Shown piece by piece: positions 6,958 through 18,263 of a DNA stretch of 41,652 nt. The notes beneath the pieces were generated by a model. The model searched no databases. It saw only the letters and a program-made list of their open reading frames with translations, and was not told the DNA's origin. The translations under genes were made by a program, and so were the position numbers. Every line of letters starts with the position of its first letter. Positions within the stretch are counted from its first letter, which is position 1. Source of the stretch: Pseudomonadota bacterium (GTDB lineage: Bacteria > Pseudomonadota > Gammaproteobacteria > Burkholderiales > Burkholderiaceae_C); contig JABBOE010000015.1 in assembly GCA_019351955.1 (NCBI GenBank), forward strand, positions 1 through 41,652, in the 5' to 3' direction.

Positions 6958-7848
6958 ATGCCACCCGCCTTGCTGACCACGTCCATCACTTCCTTGCCGT
7001 TGGTGTCGCGCGGTAAAGTTCGCGACAACTATGCGGTGGGTGACGATTTGTTGCTCATGGTTGCCACGGATCGCATCTCCGCGTTTGACGTGGTGATGGG
7101 GCAGGGCATACCGGGAAAGGGCGAGATGCTTACACGCATTTCGTGCTTCTGGTTCAAGTTGCTTCAGGACGTGGTACCAAACCATCTCACCGACTTCGAC
7201 CCCGAGTCGGTCGTTGCGACGCACGAGCGCGACCAAGTGCGTGGACGCGCGCTGGTGGTCAAGCGCCTGAAGCCCTTGCCGGTGGAAGCCGTTGTGCGTG
7301 GGTATTTAGCAGGGAGCGGCTGGAAGGACTATCGAGCCAGTGGCAAGGTTTGTGGTGTAGATCTTCCCCGTGGTCTGCCTCAAGCGGCGCGACTGCCGCA
7401 TGCCATCTTTACTCCCGCGACGAAGGCGGATATGGGTGAGCACGACGAAAATATCGATTTCGGTCGAATGGTGCGCCTCGTCGGCGTGGAACTTGCGGGC
7501 CAAGTGCTCGATATCAGCCTGGAGATCTACAGCCGAGCTGCCGCGCACGCGGCGAAGCGGGGCATCATCCTGGCGGACACCAAGTTTGAATTCGGCTTGG
7601 ACACGCAAGGTCGCTTGGTCTGGATGGACGAGGCGCTCACCCCGGATTCTTCGCGGTTCTGGCCTGCAGACCAGTGGCGTGAAGGGATCTCGCCTCCGAG
7701 CTTCGATAAGCAGTTCCTGCGCGACTGGCTGGAAGCATTGCCGGGCTGGAATAAGAAGGCACCTGCACCCGAGTTGCCGCAAGCGGTGATTGAAGGTACG
7801 GCGGCGAAATACCGTGAAGCGCTGGAGCGCCTTATCGCTGCGTCCTAG
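6958..7848 (+). CDS. purC: Phosphoribosylaminoimidazole-succinocarboxamide synthase
   Basis: Joins aspartate to carboxyaminoimidazole ribonucleotide with ATP in purine biosynthesis, giving SAICAR. The 296 residues show the N-terminal SRGKVRDNY, the central [20 protein letters not shown] and [17 protein letters not shown], and the later [10 protein letters not shown] and [10 protein letters not shown], all diagnostic of PurC. It has the longer form usual in Proteobacteria such as Burkholderiales. ATG 6958 is taken as start; an in-frame TTG lies 12 bases before it. It lies 73 bp after the bicupin gene, and purE-purK follow 1.8 kb downstream, separated by the PfpI gene and cnoX. Confidence 0.95.
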   Translation: MPPALLTTSITSLPLVSRGKVRDNYAVGDDLLLMVATDRISAFDVVMGQGIPGKGEMLTRISCFWFKLLQDVVPNHLTDFDPESVVATHERDQVRGRALVVKRLKPLPVEAVVRGYLAGSGWKDYRASGKVCGVDLPRGLPQAARLPHAIFTPATKADMGEHDENIDFGRMVRLVGVELAGQVLDISLEIYSRAAAHAAKRGIILADTKFEFGLDTQGRLVWMDEALTPDSSRFWPADQWREGISPPSFDKQFLRDWLEALPGWNKKAPAPELPQAVIEGTAAKYREALERLIAAS

Positions 7849-7941
7849 AAGGTTTGTTGTCGCGATTGAAGGGAGCCGCGCGTCCATGCAAAATGGGGCG
7901 ACCCGGCATCGGCCGGCGGGTTCAAAAACAGGAGACCTTCA

Positions 7942-8523
7942 ATGGCTGCGAAAAGCATTTTGATGCTAGTCGGTGATTATGTCGAAGACTACGAAACCAT
8001 GGTTCCCTTCCAGGCTCTGCTGGCTGTGGGCCACCAAGTGCACGCCGTCTGTCCGGGCAAGAAGGCGGGCGAGCAGGTGAAGACGGCCATCCATGATTTT
8101 GAGGGGGCGCAGACGTATTCCGAAAAACCCGGGCACAACTTCAGCCTCAATGCAACTTTCGACGAAATAAATCCTGAGCATTTCGACGCCCTGGTCATTC
8201 CCGGTGGTCGTGCTCCCGAGTACCTGCGCCTCAACGCGCGCGTCCTCGATCTCGTTCGGCACTTCTTTGCTGCAAACAAGCCGGTTGCAGCGGTGTGCCA
8301 TGGCGCGCAGATTCTGGCCGCTGCTAGCGTGCTCCAGGGGCGGCAGTGTTCGGCCTACCCGGCGTGTGGACCCGAGGTCACCGCCGCAGGAGGCCGTTAC
8401 GCGGACATTCCGGTCGATGCAGCCGTGACTGAGGGCAATCTTGTCTCGGCACCAGCTTGGCCAGCGCATCCAGCCTGGATCGCGCAGTTTCTCAAGCTTC
8501 TGGGCACGCAGATCAGTCTTTGA
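7942..8523 (+). CDS. DJ-1/PfpI superfamily protein
   Basis: A 193-residue single-domain protein with the DJ-1/PfpI nucleophile elbow AAVCHGAQ (Cys119) and the preceding [12 protein letters not shown]. Relatives act as glyoxalases, deglycases, chaperones or hydrolases under carbonyl stress, and many are annotated as intracellular proteases. The length matches the PfpI/YhbO-like group, though an insert around 45-70 makes it closer to the 190-residue branch. AGGAGA precedes the ATG by 7 bases. It stands between purC and the convergent cnoX, with no operon partner evident. Confidence 0.8.
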   Translation: MAAKSILMLVGDYVEDYETMVPFQALLAVGHQVHAVCPGKKAGEQVKTAIHDFEGAQTYSEKPGHNFSLNATFDEINPEHFDALVIPGGRAPEYLRLNARVLDLVRHFFAANKPVAAVCHGAQILAAASVLQGRQCSAYPACGPEVTAAGGRYADIPVDAAVTEGNLVSAPAWPAHPAWIAQFLKLLGTQISL

Positions 8524-8599
8524 CGCTCACTATTGGGAGGCTCACCCCGGATCTCCCGCAACGGGGTGTGGCCACCCGTGGATCACCACCAACCGTGGC

Positions 8600-9496
8600 T
8601 TAGCTTAGGACCACCATACTCAAGCGGCGGCGGTATCCTTCCACGGTCGGATCCGTGGCAGGAGCGTTCCCTTCGGCCGGCTTGGCCACGGGCGGCGTGA
8701 TGATCTCGAGGATCGCCAAATACGTTTTACGTGCCGCCTCATCATTCCATGACTTGTCGCGCATGAGGATTTCGAGCAGGTCATCCATTGCGGTCGTCCA
8801 TCGTTGCGCCGCCATATGGCGCTGTGCGAGCGCAAACCGTGCGCTGAAGTCGCGTTTGTTGGCGCTAATGGCCGCCAGTAACGCCCCCTCGTCGGGTGCC
8901 GAAGCTGCCGCAGCGATGGCGTCCAGCCAATGCTTGAGTGCCGCTGCACGCGGATCCAGTGCCACCTTGCCCTCAAGAGGCTCAAAAGCGCGGCGCGCAT
9001 CCTCCACCCGTTGTTGCTGGAGAAGCAGCTTGACGTAGTCCATGCGAGCTGTGTCGTTGGCTGGATTGGTTGCCAACGCTTGTTGGAGTATCTCGAGCGC
9101 CGCATTCGGGTCATTGTTCGCGATAGTTTCGAGTGGTTGAGCCTCATCCTCGGCTGGCTCCGGCTCGGCCGCAGCAGGCACATGCTTATCGAGGAACTGT
9201 CGGATCTGCGCTTCAGGCAGCGCACCGACGAAGCCGTCGACCGGTTGGCCGTCCTTCATCAACACCACCATGGGGATGCTACGCACGCCAAAAGCGGCCG
9301 CGAGATCTTGCTCCTCCTCCGTATTGACCTTGACGAGTTTGAATCGTCCGGCATAGGCGGTTTCGAGCTTTTCCAGCACGGGGCCGAGGCTGCGACAAGG
9401 GCCGCACCATGGCGCCCAGAGATCTACCAGTACGGGAATCGTCCTTGAGGTTTCAACCACCTCGGTTTCAAAATTGGCAATGGTTGCATCGATCAT
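8600..9496 (-). CDS. cnoX: Thioredoxin-TPR co-chaperone CnoX (YbbN)
   Basis: A 298-residue fusion of an N-terminal thioredoxin domain (1-110) with a C-terminal TPR region (about 125-285), the architecture of CnoX/YbbN, a holdase that delivers clients to GroEL and protects them from oxidation. The active site is WCGPC (30-34), so it keeps both cysteines and may be redox-active; the E. coli protein has lost this pair. The start at ATG 9496 is chosen for TTGGAG 8-13 bases upstream; an upstream extension in the same frame overlaps purE and is not credible. The gene is divergent from purE. Confidence 0.85.
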   Translation of the reverse strand: MIDATIANFETEVVETSRTIPVLVDLWAPWCGPCRSLGPVLEKLETAYAGRFKLVKVNTEEEQDLAAAFGVRSIPMVVLMKDGQPVDGFVGALPEAQIRQFLDKHVPAAAEPEPAEDEAQPLETIANNDPNAALEILQQALATNPANDTARMDYVKLLLQQQRVEDARRAFEPLEGKVALDPRAAALKHWLDAIAAAASAPDEGALLAAISANKRDFSARFALAQRHMAAQRWTTAMDDLLEILMRDKSWNDEAARKTYLAILEIITPPVAKPAEGNAPATDPTVEGYRRRLSMVVLS

Positions 9497-9611
9497 GATG
9501 GTTGCTCCAAAACTCGGTATGTGGGGCCAAGGCGCGATATTTCCAGCGCGCGGGTCTTCAGGGCAGAGCATACCGGTACCCGTAAAATGTCGAGTTTCGA
9601 TGGGAGCGTCC

Positions 9612-10094
9612 ATGGCGTTGATCGGCGTGGTGATGGGTTCAAGTTCTGACTGGGACGTGATGCGACACGCGGCAGAGATTCTTGCGCGCTTTGATGTCCC
9701 GTTCGAGGCTCGCGTCGTGTCGGCCCATCGCATGCCGGACGCGATGTTCGCCTACGCGGAGACTGCACGCGCCCGCGGCGTCGGGGCAATCATCGCCGGC
9801 GCTGGCGGCGCGGCGCACCTGCCAGGCATGCTGGCCGCCAAGACCACAGTGCCCGTCCTGGGCGTGCCGGTGCCGAGCAGGTACCTGCGCGGTGAAGATT
9901 CCCTGTTGTCCATTGTGCAAATGCCCAAGGGCGTGCCGGTGGCCACCTTTGCTATCGGAGAGGCCGGAGCGGCCAATGCCGCACTGTTCGCTGTGGCCAT
10001 GCTTGCCGCATCCGATCCAGCACTGGAGGCTCGCCTGGGCGTGTTTCGCGCAGAGCAGACAGCGCAAGCTGAGGCTATGCAGGTGGCGCTTTGA
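9612..10094 (+). CDS. purE: N5-carboxyaminoimidazole ribonucleotide mutase
   Basis: Class I PurE, which converts N5-CAIR to CAIR in purine biosynthesis. The 160 residues contain GSSSDWDVM near the start, SAHRMPD around 41-47 and [11 protein letters not shown] around 69-79, which form the substrate-binding site. ATG 9612 has GGGAG five bases upstream; ATG 9600 is in the same frame. It is followed by purK 76 bp downstream, whose product makes the PurE substrate. Confidence 0.95.
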   Translation: MALIGVVMGSSSDWDVMRHAAEILARFDVPFEARVVSAHRMPDAMFAYAETARARGVGAIIAGAGGAAHLPGMLAAKTTVPVLGVPVPSRYLRGEDSLLSIVQMPKGVPVATFAIGEAGAANAALFAVAMLAASDPALEARLGVFRAEQTAQAEAMQVAL

Positions 10095-10170
10095 GCCTTC
10101 GCACTCCCGATTTCATCTGGCCGTACAGGGTCGTCGCGCAGTCGTACAGGGCGGGTGCCGCCAAGGATCA

Positions 10171-11346
10171 ATGAAAACAGCCTCCTTTCCCTACATCGCA
10201 CCAGGCGCCACTCTTGGCGTTCTTGGTGGAGGCCAGCTTGGCCGCATGTTCTCACAAGCGGCGCAAGCCGCCGGCTATGGCGTTGCTGTCATGGAACCTG
10301 ACGCCCACGCACCTGCAGCTCAAGTCACCACGGTCTATATCAACGCTGCCTATGATGACGCCGATGGCCTGCACCAGCTAGCCCGCAGCGCTGCAGCGGT
10401 TACCGTGGAGTTCGAGAATGTGCCAGCCGCCGCACTGCGCTGGCTGGACGCACACGTGCAGCTGGCCCCGCATGCGCCGGCCGTCGCCACTTGCCAGGAC
10501 CGGGCCGCCGAGAAGGCCTTGTTTACCCGTCTGGGCGTGCCGTGCGCACCGCATGTGCAGATTGACAGCGAGGACATCGCGCGAACCGCACAGATCGATG
10601 GGCTCCTGCCGGGCATTTTGAAGACCGTGCGCATGGGCTACGACGGCAAGGGCCAAGTTGCGGTGACAAGCGCGGCCGAGCTGCCTGCGGCTTGGCGTGC
10701 GCTCGGCCGCGTGCCTTGCGTGCTGGAGCGCAAGCTTGATTTGCACCTCGAGATCTCGGTGATCTTGGCACGGGCCAGAGATGGGCAAATGGTGCACTTC
10801 CCACCACAGCAGAACCTGCACCGGTCAGGAATCTTGTTCGCCAGCTTCGCTCCGGCGCCCGAACTGGACCCGGCCACCGCCGAGCGTGCGGTCCAAGCTG
10901 CGCGGGCCATAGCAGAGGGGCTGGACTATGTGGGTGTGCTGTGCGTGGAGTTCTTCATGTTGGAGGGCGGGGGACTCGTGGCCAACGAAATGGCGCCACG
11001 TCCCCATAACTCCGGGCATCACACGCTGGATTCCTGCGATTTCTCCCAATTTGACCTTCAGGTGCGTGTTCTTGTGGGTGCGCCCCTGGTGCAGCCGCGG
11101 TTGCATAGCCCGGCTGTGATGCTCAACCTGCTGGGAGATCTGTGGTTCGATACGGCCGGTAGCTGGCGCGAGCCCGACTGGCCAGCCGTGCTGGGTCTTC
11201 CCGGCGCGCATTTGCACTTGTATGGCAAGCGCGAACCCCGAGCCGGACGCAAGATGGGCCACCTGACGTTTACCGCAGCCACGCCACAGGCAGCGCGGAC
11301 AACCGCGCTGCAGGCGTGCGCGGCACTGGGCTTGGCGTCATTTTGA
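10171..11346 (+). CDS. purK: N5-carboxyaminoimidazole ribonucleotide synthase
   Basis: ATP-grasp enzyme that carboxylates aminoimidazole ribonucleotide with bicarbonate and ATP. The 391 residues show the N-terminal nucleotide fold (LGVLGGGQLGRMF), the ATP-grasp core with KTVRMGYDGKGQ, and the metal- and substrate-binding VEFFML and NEMAPRPHNSGHHT. The start at ATG 10171 has AAGGA five bases upstream; the frame is open further back through purE but that is a shadow. It forms an operon with purE and probably with the Sua5-type gene 22 bp downstream. Confidence 0.95.
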   Translation: MKTASFPYIAPGATLGVLGGGQLGRMFSQAAQAAGYGVAVMEPDAHAPAAQVTTVYINAAYDDADGLHQLARSAAAVTVEFENVPAAALRWLDAHVQLAPHAPAVATCQDRAAEKALFTRLGVPCAPHVQIDSEDIARTAQIDGLLPGILKTVRMGYDGKGQVAVTSAAELPAAWRALGRVPCVLERKLDLHLEISVILARARDGQMVHFPPQQNLHRSGILFASFAPAPELDPATAERAVQAARAIAEGLDYVGVLCVEFFMLEGGGLVANEMAPRPHNSGHHTLDSCDFSQFDLQVRVLVGAPLVQPRLHSPAVMLNLLGDLWFDTAGSWREPDWPAVLGLPGAHLHLYGKREPRAGRKMGHLTFTAATPQAARTTALQACAALGLASF

Positions 11347-11368
11347 GTCCTCACGACAAGGCCTTCAG

Positions 11369-12457
11369 GTGGTGGTGAGCGAAACCAAAATCCACCCGTC
11401 CGAGATTGCGCGGGCGGCCCGGTTGTTGGAAACCGGCGAACTCATCGGTTTGCCCACCGAGACCGTCTATGGGTTGGCGGCAGACGCCGACAGCGCGGCC
11501 GCGGTGCGCAGAATCTTTGCCGTCAAGGGCCGTCCTGCGGATCATCCGGTTATTGTCCACCTCCATCGCAATGCTGACCCTCAACGCTGGGCGGTCGGGC
11601 TGCCGGATGCGGCGCGCCGGCTCATTGATGCGTTCTGGCCAGGCCCGCTCACCCTTGTCCTGCGACGCCGTTCCGGGATGGCCGAGGCTTGTGCCGGTGG
11701 GCAGGACACGATCGCGTTACGCTGTCCCGCTCACCCGATGGCTCAAGCTGTGCTGGCCATTTTCAGGCACGGTGAAGGCGGTTTGGCGGCACCTTCGGCC
11801 AACCGCTTTGGTCGTGTCAGCCCGACGATGGCAGCGCATGTACGCGCCGAATTGGGGGGCGCAGTAGCCATGGTGCTTGATGGCGGGGCTTGTGCGGTGG
11901 GCATCGAAAGCACCATTGTCGACTGCTCGCAGGTGCAAAGTGGCGGCGCACCGCGCATCCTTCGCCCGGGCGGGCTCCCCGCCGAGGCTATTGCCACCGT
12001 TCTGGGGTGTGACCCGCTCCTCCTAGGCTTGCAGAAGTCCACCCAGCTCGAGGCGCCGAGCCGAGGTGCGTTCGCTGTGGAATCCGCGATCGATGGACGG
12101 GCCCAGAAGTTTGACTCCTCACCGCGTGTCCCGGGAGCTCTGGCGGCGCACTATGCGCCCGCAACGCCACTTTTTTTGCGCTCCGCCCCGGAGATTGATG
12201 CAGGTTGGTCTACAGCGCGCGATGTCGGTGTAATCGCTGTGCATCCACAACCAGGCGTCAACGCGTTGGGAACTTGGTTTGCTCTACCTTCGGATGCTGC
12301 CGGTTTCGCCCATGCGCTTTATGCCGCCTTGCGCGACTTGGACATGTGGGGCCTGGGCGCCATTTGGGTTGAGCTGCCGCCGTCAGATCCAGCTTGGGAT
12401 GCCGTGCGCGACCGTCTGCAGCGCGCTTCCCACGGGTCGCGCGGGCAGGGTGCGTAA
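11369..12457 (+). CDS. tsaC: Threonylcarbamoyl-AMP synthase, Sua5-type
   Basis: Makes threonylcarbamoyl-AMP from threonine, bicarbonate and ATP, the first step of t6A37 modification in ANN-decoding tRNAs. The YrdC domain (about 10-200) has GLPTETVYGLAADA, KGRPADHPVIVH and APSANRFGRVSPT. A linker (about 225-260, HYAPATPLF) leads to a C-terminal Sua5 domain up to residue 362, so this is the long Sua5 form rather than the short TsaC. Translation probably starts at one of three successive GTG codons (11369, 11372, 11375), with TTCAGG upstream. The gene is close behind purK and likely cotranscribed. Confidence 0.9.
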   Translation: MVVSETKIHPSEIARAARLLETGELIGLPTETVYGLAADADSAAAVRRIFAVKGRPADHPVIVHLHRNADPQRWAVGLPDAARRLIDAFWPGPLTLVLRRRSGMAEACAGGQDTIALRCPAHPMAQAVLAIFRHGEGGLAAPSANRFGRVSPTMAAHVRAELGGAVAMVLDGGACAVGIESTIVDCSQVQSGGAPRILRPGGLPAEAIATVLGCDPLLLGLQKSTQLEAPSRGAFAVESAIDGRAQKFDSSPRVPGALAAHYAPATPLFLRSAPEIDAGWSTARDVGVIAVHPQPGVNALGTWFALPSDAAGFAHALYAALRDLDMWGLGAIWVELPPSDPAWDAVRDRLQRASHGSRGQGA

Positions 12458-12676
12458 CCGTAGTGTTCCCAGGCGCCAATCACGGGTCGTGGTGGTCACG
12501 CTTCAGGCCGTAGAGCACGCAGAGCGGAAGATGTGGTCGGGCGTTGCACCACTGTAGCTGGCAGGCGTTACGGGCGACAGTCCACCAGTTTCAGGGTAAT
12601 CCGGACTTGCGCACGAAGCGCTGCGTCGGATAGCCTGTCCGTGAACGGTCACTTGATTTCGTCCTTGGAGTTGAGG

Positions 12677-12720
12677 TTGTCTTGCCGGTCCGGCGTCAGC
12701 CAGAGCCTCCGTCAAGACAA
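12677..12720 (+). promoter_or_regulatory. Inverted repeat in the 5' leader of the GDSL hydrolase gene
   Basis: TTGTCTTG (12677-12684) pairs perfectly with CAAGACAA (12713-12720), five bases before the GGGAGG ribosome binding site. It could shape the mRNA leader or be an operator. The remaining intergenic stretch 12458-12676 shows only one small hairpin (GTGGT/ACCAC near 12531-12550). Confidence 0.4.
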
Positions 12721-12737
12721 ATTTGGGAGGCATGAGC

Positions 12738-14102
12738 ATGCGTAACCTACCCTGGCCCGCCGTAACTCTCGCAACCGTCCTGGCCCTTGGCGGCTATTGG
12801 GGAGCAGACTCCGGCGGCGCATCCTTCCTTTTCCCCGTTTCGAGCGCCAACGCTGCCGGCATGCGAGGCGACGAGGGGCCGCAATACCCCAGACTGTCCA
12901 CGGTTTCCAGTGTCAATGCTGCCAGCACGGCCCCATCGCAGGCGCCAGATGGTGGGTTCAAGCAGACGGTGGTGTTTGGCGACAGCTTGTCGGATGATGG
13001 CGCTTATTCGCTGGCTGCGATCAGCATTTATAGCGTTGCGCCGTACAGCGTCGCGTTCGATGGCTTACCTTACCCCGAAGGGGGGCAATTCACGGTTAAC
13101 GGCGCGCCTTCCGGCAATTGGACCAACATACTTGCTAAGGACCTCGGGTTGCGCATGACGCCGAATCTTGTGGGCTACGGTTCGCCGCAGGGGGCGGTCT
13201 ATCTAACTCCGTTTGGCGTAACGACGAATGCCACCCAGGCACTTTGTGCCTTCGCGCTGCAGGGTTCGTGCACGGACTTTGCCGAGGGTGGTTCCATGGT
13301 CCGCAACCCAGACGGCATCGGGCACGCTCAAGGAGCTCTGACGATCCCGGTGACCCAGCAGGTGCGAAATTACCGTGCCCAGTTTGGAGCTTTCAATCCA
13401 AGCCAGCTCATCACCGTCTTTGCCGGAAACAACGATGTTTTTGCCGCGCTAGCCAATCTCAGCACGAAGGTGCAAAGCGCTGTGACCGAAGCTGTGGTCG
13501 AAGCGGCGCAGGCAGGATCCCCGCTGACGCAGGACCAAATCGCTGCTGTGCAGCACAGGGCCACCTTGCACGCACTGACGGTGGCGCAGTCCACGGTGGC
13601 AGCAGCAGCAGATCAACTTGCGACGGTGATCCAGAAGATCATTGCCATGGGGGGGCAGTACGTCATGGTGTACACCTTGCCCGATTCTTCACTGTCCCCA
13701 TTTGGACAGTCACTGTCGGGCGGCACGACCTGCAACAATCAGGATCGCACCCAGCCGTGCCACATCCTGTCCAGGCTCGTCAAGGTGTTTAACCGGCGCT
13801 TGCTGAACCAACTGCAGGGCAGGCCGGTGAAAATGATCGACGGCTTTGCGCTATTCAATCAGGAAATCGCACAGCCCGCGCAGTTCGGCTTTACCAATGT
13901 CACGACGCCGTGGTGCAACATGCAGATCGTGCCGAGTTCCCTGCTTTGCAACTTGAACACGCCGAATGCCGCTGCGGGCGCAAACCTTTCCAATCTTGGG
14001 AGCTGGCTGTTTGCGGACACAGTCCACCCGACGCCAGCGGGCTACCAAGTCATTGCTGCTGCGACCTTGCATGCCATGGCGGGGTTCGGCTGGGTACCAT
14101 GA
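12738..14102 (+). CDS. Secreted GDSL-family lipase/esterase
   Basis: A 454-residue exported SGNH/GDSL hydrolase. Block I is VVFGDSLSDDG (nucleophile Ser83), block III is AGNND, and block V is DTVHPTPAGY (catalytic Asp and His). This is the order of plant-type and bacterial GDSL esterases, which hydrolyse lipids, esters or surface glycans outside the cytoplasm. The N-terminus has a hydrophobic segment (about 8-22) followed by a low-complexity linker with two similar stretches (PVSSANAA and TVSSVNAA). No autotransporter barrel follows. Start ATG 12738 has GGGAGG 7 bases upstream; ATG 12732 is too close to it. The gene is monocistronic and its substrate is unknown. Confidence 0.8.
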   Translation: MRNLPWPAVTLATVLALGGYWGADSGGASFLFPVSSANAAGMRGDEGPQYPRLSTVSSVNAASTAPSQAPDGGFKQTVVFGDSLSDDGAYSLAAISIYSVAPYSVAFDGLPYPEGGQFTVNGAPSGNWTNILAKDLGLRMTPNLVGYGSPQGAVYLTPFGVTTNATQALCAFALQGSCTDFAEGGSMVRNPDGIGHAQGALTIPVTQQVRNYRAQFGAFNPSQLITVFAGNNDVFAALANLSTKVQSAVTEAVVEAAQAGSPLTQDQIAAVQHRATLHALTVAQSTVAAAADQLATVIQKIIAMGGQYVMVYTLPDSSLSPFGQSLSGGTTCNNQDRTQPCHILSRLVKVFNRRLLNQLQGRPVKMIDGFALFNQEIAQPAQFGFTNVTTPWCNMQIVPSSLLCNLNTPNAAAGANLSNLGSWLFADTVHPTPAGYQVIAAATLHAMAGFGWVP

Positions 14103-14516
14103 CGGCGATCAACGGGCCATGGATTGTGTGCTTAAGTCACACAGTGGAGTTCGATCCGCCAGTTCAAAGCTGGCATTGTTCTGGTCAAGTCGCAGATCGC
14201 TATCGACTTCAGCGCCTGGGGCCCCGGTTGGGATGGATGGGTAGCCTCAAATCACGGAATCCGTCGAGGGCTGAGCGAGGCCAGGACTTCTAAATGCTCA
14301 GACTGTGGGCCGGGCCGGCGTACGCTGATCAGCCATCGCGACCTGTCTGCCAGCCCATCAGCGCTGAACAGGTGCGCATCGTGTTGAGGCCTTCGGTCGC
14401 TCGAGGGTATGGCATCACGATGCTCGGCTCTTAGGTGGCCGGCTTGCAGGTGTGCGCAATGAGCGGCGCAGTCTCCGAAGGCGGGCATAAAGCTCGGCTC
14501 GGCGGGGATGCGTGCA
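14103..14516. other. Non-coding region between the GDSL gene and recA
   Basis: About 410 bp with no credible reading frame on either strand. Two short hairpins occur just after the GDSL stop (GTGTG/CACAC near 14126-14144 and GCCAG/CTGGC near 14158-14174), neither followed by a T tract. I see nothing else in it. Confidence 0.5.
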
Positions 14517-14545
14517 TTGAGGCTGTAGGTTTATACAGTTATGGT
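14517..14545 (+). promoter_or_regulatory. recA promoter with overlapping LexA (SOS) box
   Basis: CTGT-N8-ACAG (14523-14538) is a perfect gamma/betaproteobacterial LexA consensus frame. It lies between TTGAGG (14517-14522) and TATGGT (14540-14545), a -35/-10 pair with a 17-bp spacer, so LexA binding would block RNA polymerase. The start of recA is 39 bases downstream. Confidence 0.85.
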
Positions 14546-14583
14546 AAATTGTGCCCTATCGTGAAACAAATGAGGCTTGAGAA

Positions 14584-15633
<1,050 letters not shown>

Positions 15634-15778
15634 GTCTGCCGCTGTTGTGCGTCGCGCGCATCCCTGGCAAAGCCCCCTCAATGCCGGCAGGGAGCGCCAG
15701 GGAACAGTCCAGGGCCGAAGGTCTCGAGCAGATTGCCCGTGCTTGCATGGCGACGACTGGCGCGGTTGGTGAATCGTC

Positions 15779-16291
15779 ATGGCCGCGCCGGCGCCAAGCC
15801 TCAGAGCTCGTGCTCTCCGCCTGTTGGCAACGCGTGAGTACAGTCGCATTGAGCTCGAGCGCAAACTCGCACGCACGATCAAGCCCAGCGAGAGCGAGTC
15901 CGCACCCGATCTCGCGGTCCTTGCCGCGTTGCTCGACGAGTTGCAGGCCTTAGGCCTGCTCGACGAGCAGCGTTTTGCCGAGTCATTGGCACGCAGGCGC
16001 CAAGCCAAGTATGGTAGCCAGCGGATCGCCCTTGAACTCCGCAGCCACGGTTTGGACGGGGACTTGGTCGATCGTGTTTTGGGTGCGCAGCGCGAGCCCG
16101 AGCTGCTTCGGGCGCAGCACATCCTGCACAGGCGATATCCGGAGCCCGCCGCGACTGCCCAGGAGCGTGCGCGACAGCAGCGCTTCTTGCTAGCACGGGG
16201 TTTCGGCCGCGAGGTGGTGATGCAGGCGATCCGTGGGGATCGCAGTGCCGATGACTCGTATCTTGCGGGTGACGCCGATGGTGAGAGTTGA
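15779..16291 (+). CDS. recX: Regulatory protein RecX
   Basis: A 170-residue RecX, which binds RecA filaments and limits their growth and activity. It has the family's three-helix repeats: LRARALRLLATREYSRIELERK near the start, LLDEQRFAESLARRR in the middle (about 60-75), and a final repeat around 125-150 (RQQRFLLARGFG). It lies downstream of recA in the same orientation and is likely part of the SOS transcript by read-through. There is no obvious ribosome binding site at ATG 15779, in keeping with low RecX levels. Confidence 0.9.
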   Translation: MAAPAPSLRARALRLLATREYSRIELERKLARTIKPSESESAPDLAVLAALLDELQALGLLDEQRFAESLARRRQAKYGSQRIALELRSHGLDGDLVDRVLGAQREPELLRAQHILHRRYPEPAATAQERARQQRFLLARGFGREVVMQAIRGDRSADDSYLAGDADGES

Positions 16292-16335
16292 ACCGGCATC
16301 CGGTTTTGATGGTCCGCTCTCGCACTCAATCGTCG

Positions 16336-16356
16336 ATGCAAGCGGGCCGCTTGCAT
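16336..16356. other. Hairpin between recX and the DUF2889 gene
   Basis: ATGCAAGC (16336-16343) pairs with GCTTGCAT (16349-16356) across a five-base loop. No T tract follows within ten bases, so termination is uncertain; a T run (16385-16390) lies 29 bases further on. Confidence 0.35.
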
Positions 16357-16407
16357 GCCTGACGCGACGCGCTGCTAAACTTAATTTTTTGCGTCGCATC
16401 AATTCCC

Positions 16408-17055
16408 GTGCCGCTGACCGAGCCTTCCCCCCACGCCTCCCCTGCTGATCGCCTTGAGCACACCGCTCGCCCTGCCGGCCGGCGCCTGGTCCACAAGCGT
16501 GCCATCGATGTGCAGGTTTATGCGCGCGATGATGGTCTGTGGGATATCGAGGCTGAGCTCGTTGACACCAAGGCACGGGATTTTGAGTTGGCTACTGGGC
16601 TGCGCCGCGCGGGTGAACCGATCCATCACATGCATTTGCGCCTGACCATCGACACCACTTTCGATGTGGTTGACGCCGAGGCGAAAACGCATGCATCCCC
16701 CTATCCCGGCTACTGCGAAGACTATGGCGCTGCCTACCGTGCCCTGATCGGGATGAACCTGCTGCGAGGCTTCTCCCATGCCGTCAAGCAGTGTCTGCAT
16801 GGGGTGCTCGGCTGCACACACATCACCGAGCTCACGCGTGTCCTGCCCACCGCAGCCATTCAAGCTTTTGCCGGGGAAGTGGTGCGACCCGAAGCGGGAG
16901 ATAGCCGGCAGCCGTTCCAGCTCGACCGCTGCCACGCTCTTCGCGTTGATGGGCCCGCCGTGCTGCGCTTCTACCCACGCTGGTGGAAGGCGCCTGCCGC
17001 AGGGGCCGCCGCCGGTGAAGCCAACCCCCAGATTTCACCCCCATCCACCACCTGA
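16408..17055 (+). CDS. DUF2889 family protein
   Basis: A 215-residue soluble protein of the DUF2889 family, which is conserved between recX and sucC in many Burkholderiales and has no known function. Family-like sequence begins around residue 25 ([27 protein letters not shown]) and includes [18 protein letters not shown], a Cys/His-bearing segment ([16 protein letters not shown]), and C-terminal [11 protein letters not shown]. The Cys and His residues could bind metal, but this is a guess. The start is uncertain: GTG 16408 is the first available codon and has no clear ribosome binding site. It lies 47 bp upstream of sucC. Confidence 0.7.
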   Translation: MPLTEPSPHASPADRLEHTARPAGRRLVHKRAIDVQVYARDDGLWDIEAELVDTKARDFELATGLRRAGEPIHHMHLRLTIDTTFDVVDAEAKTHASPYPGYCEDYGAAYRALIGMNLLRGFSHAVKQCLHGVLGCTHITELTRVLPTAAIQAFAGEVVRPEAGDSRQPFQLDRCHALRVDGPAVLRFYPRWWKAPAAGAAAGEANPQISPPSTT

Positions 17056-17102
17056 GCGCCGCGCGCGGCGCACGGCACCAACAACCACTGGAGACCCCCA
17101 CA

Positions 17103-18263
17103 ATGAAGATCCACGAATACCAAGGCAAACAGATCCTGAAGGAGTATGGCGTGCCGGTGCCGCGTGGTACTCCGGCTTTCACTGTGGACGAGGCTGTGCA
17201 CGCGGCGGAGAAGTTGGGCGGCCCAGTGTGGGTCGTCAAGGCGCAGATTCACGCCGGCGGCCGCGGAAAGGGTGGGGGCGTGAAGCTCGCCCGGTCCGTG
17301 GACGAGGTGCGCCAGCTGGCTGGGCAGATGCTGGGTATGCAACTCATTACCCACCAGACCGGTGCCCAGGGCCAGACGGTGCGCCGATTGCTCGTTGAGG
17401 AAGGCGCTGATATTCGAAAGGAGTTTTACGCCGGTTTGGTCATTGACCGAGCAGCCCAGAAGATCGTCGTCATGGCCTCCAGTGAAGGGGGCATGGACGT
17501 CGAAGAGGTAGCGGCCAAGACACCGGAGAAAATTCATAAGGTCTGGGTTGACCCTCTGGCTGGGTTGCAAGACCCCGATGCGCTGCTGCTGTGCGAGCGC
17601 ATCGGCCTGCCGGAGGCCACCCGAGCCGAAGGTGCCCGCGCGCTACAGGGCTTATACCGTGCATTTTGGGACAAGGATGCGTCGCTGGCCGAGATCAATC
17701 CTCTCATCCTGCAAGGTGACGGCGGTGTCAAGGCCCTGGACGCTAAGTTCAACTTCGACGACAACGCGTTGTTCCGCCACAGCGAACTCGTCGCCATGCG
17801 CGATCTCGACGAGGAAGATCCCGCGGAGATCGAGGCGTCGAGGCACGAACTGTCCTACATCCAACTTGACGGGAACATCGCCTGTTTGGTCAACGGTGCG
17901 GGCTTGGCCATGGCCACGATGGACACCATCAAGCTGTTCGGCGGCGAGCCGGCCAATTTTCTCGACGTGGGCGGTGGCGCAACGGCCGAGAAGGTCACCG
18001 CAGCGTTCAAGATCATGCTGCACAACCCGCATGTGAAGGCCATCTTGGTGAACATTTTCGGCGGAATCATGCGCTGCGACGTGATCGCCGAAGGGCTGAT
18101 TGCCGCCAGCAAGGCGGTGTCACTCAAGGTGCCACTGGTGGTGCGCATGAAGGGCACCAATGAGGATCAGGGCAAGCAGATGCTGGCTGCGTCAGGCCTG
18201 CCGATCATCAGTGCTGAAACCTTGGCTGAAGCGGCTGAAAAGGTCGTTGCAGCAGCGGCTTGA
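17103..18263 (+). CDS. sucC: Succinate-CoA ligase, beta subunit
   Basis: The 386-residue beta subunit of succinyl-CoA synthetase, the TCA cycle enzyme that couples succinyl-CoA cleavage to ADP or GDP phosphorylation. The ATP-grasp region shows [14 protein letters not shown] near 45-60 and EINPLIL near 197-203. The C-terminal power-helix region has [11 protein letters not shown] and [15 protein letters not shown] lies 9 bases before ATG 17103. It works with SucD, encoded 133 bp downstream, a longer gap than usual for this pair. Confidence 0.97.
   Translation: MKIHEYQGKQILKEYGVPVPRGTPAFTVDEAVHAAEKLGGPVWVVKAQIHAGGRGKGGGVKLARSVDEVRQLAGQMLGMQLITHQTGAQGQTVRRLLVEEGADIRKEFYAGLVIDRAAQKIVVMASSEGGMDVEEVAAKTPEKIHKVWVDPLAGLQDPDALLLCERIGLPEATRAEGARALQGLYRAFWDKDASLAEINPLILQGDGGVKALDAKFNFDDNALFRHSELVAMRDLDEEDPAEIEASRHELSYIQLDGNIACLVNGAGLAMATMDTIKLFGGEPANFLDVGGGATAEKVTAAFKIMLHNPHVKAILVNIFGGIMRCDVIAEGLIAASKAVSLKVPLVVRMKGTNEDQGKQMLAASGLPIISAETLAEAAEKVVAAAA

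Noticed and set aside
9682..10170. Long upstream extension of purK (554-codon open frame)
   Set aside because: It runs through purE in another frame, and the family N-terminus and ribosome binding site begin at 10171.
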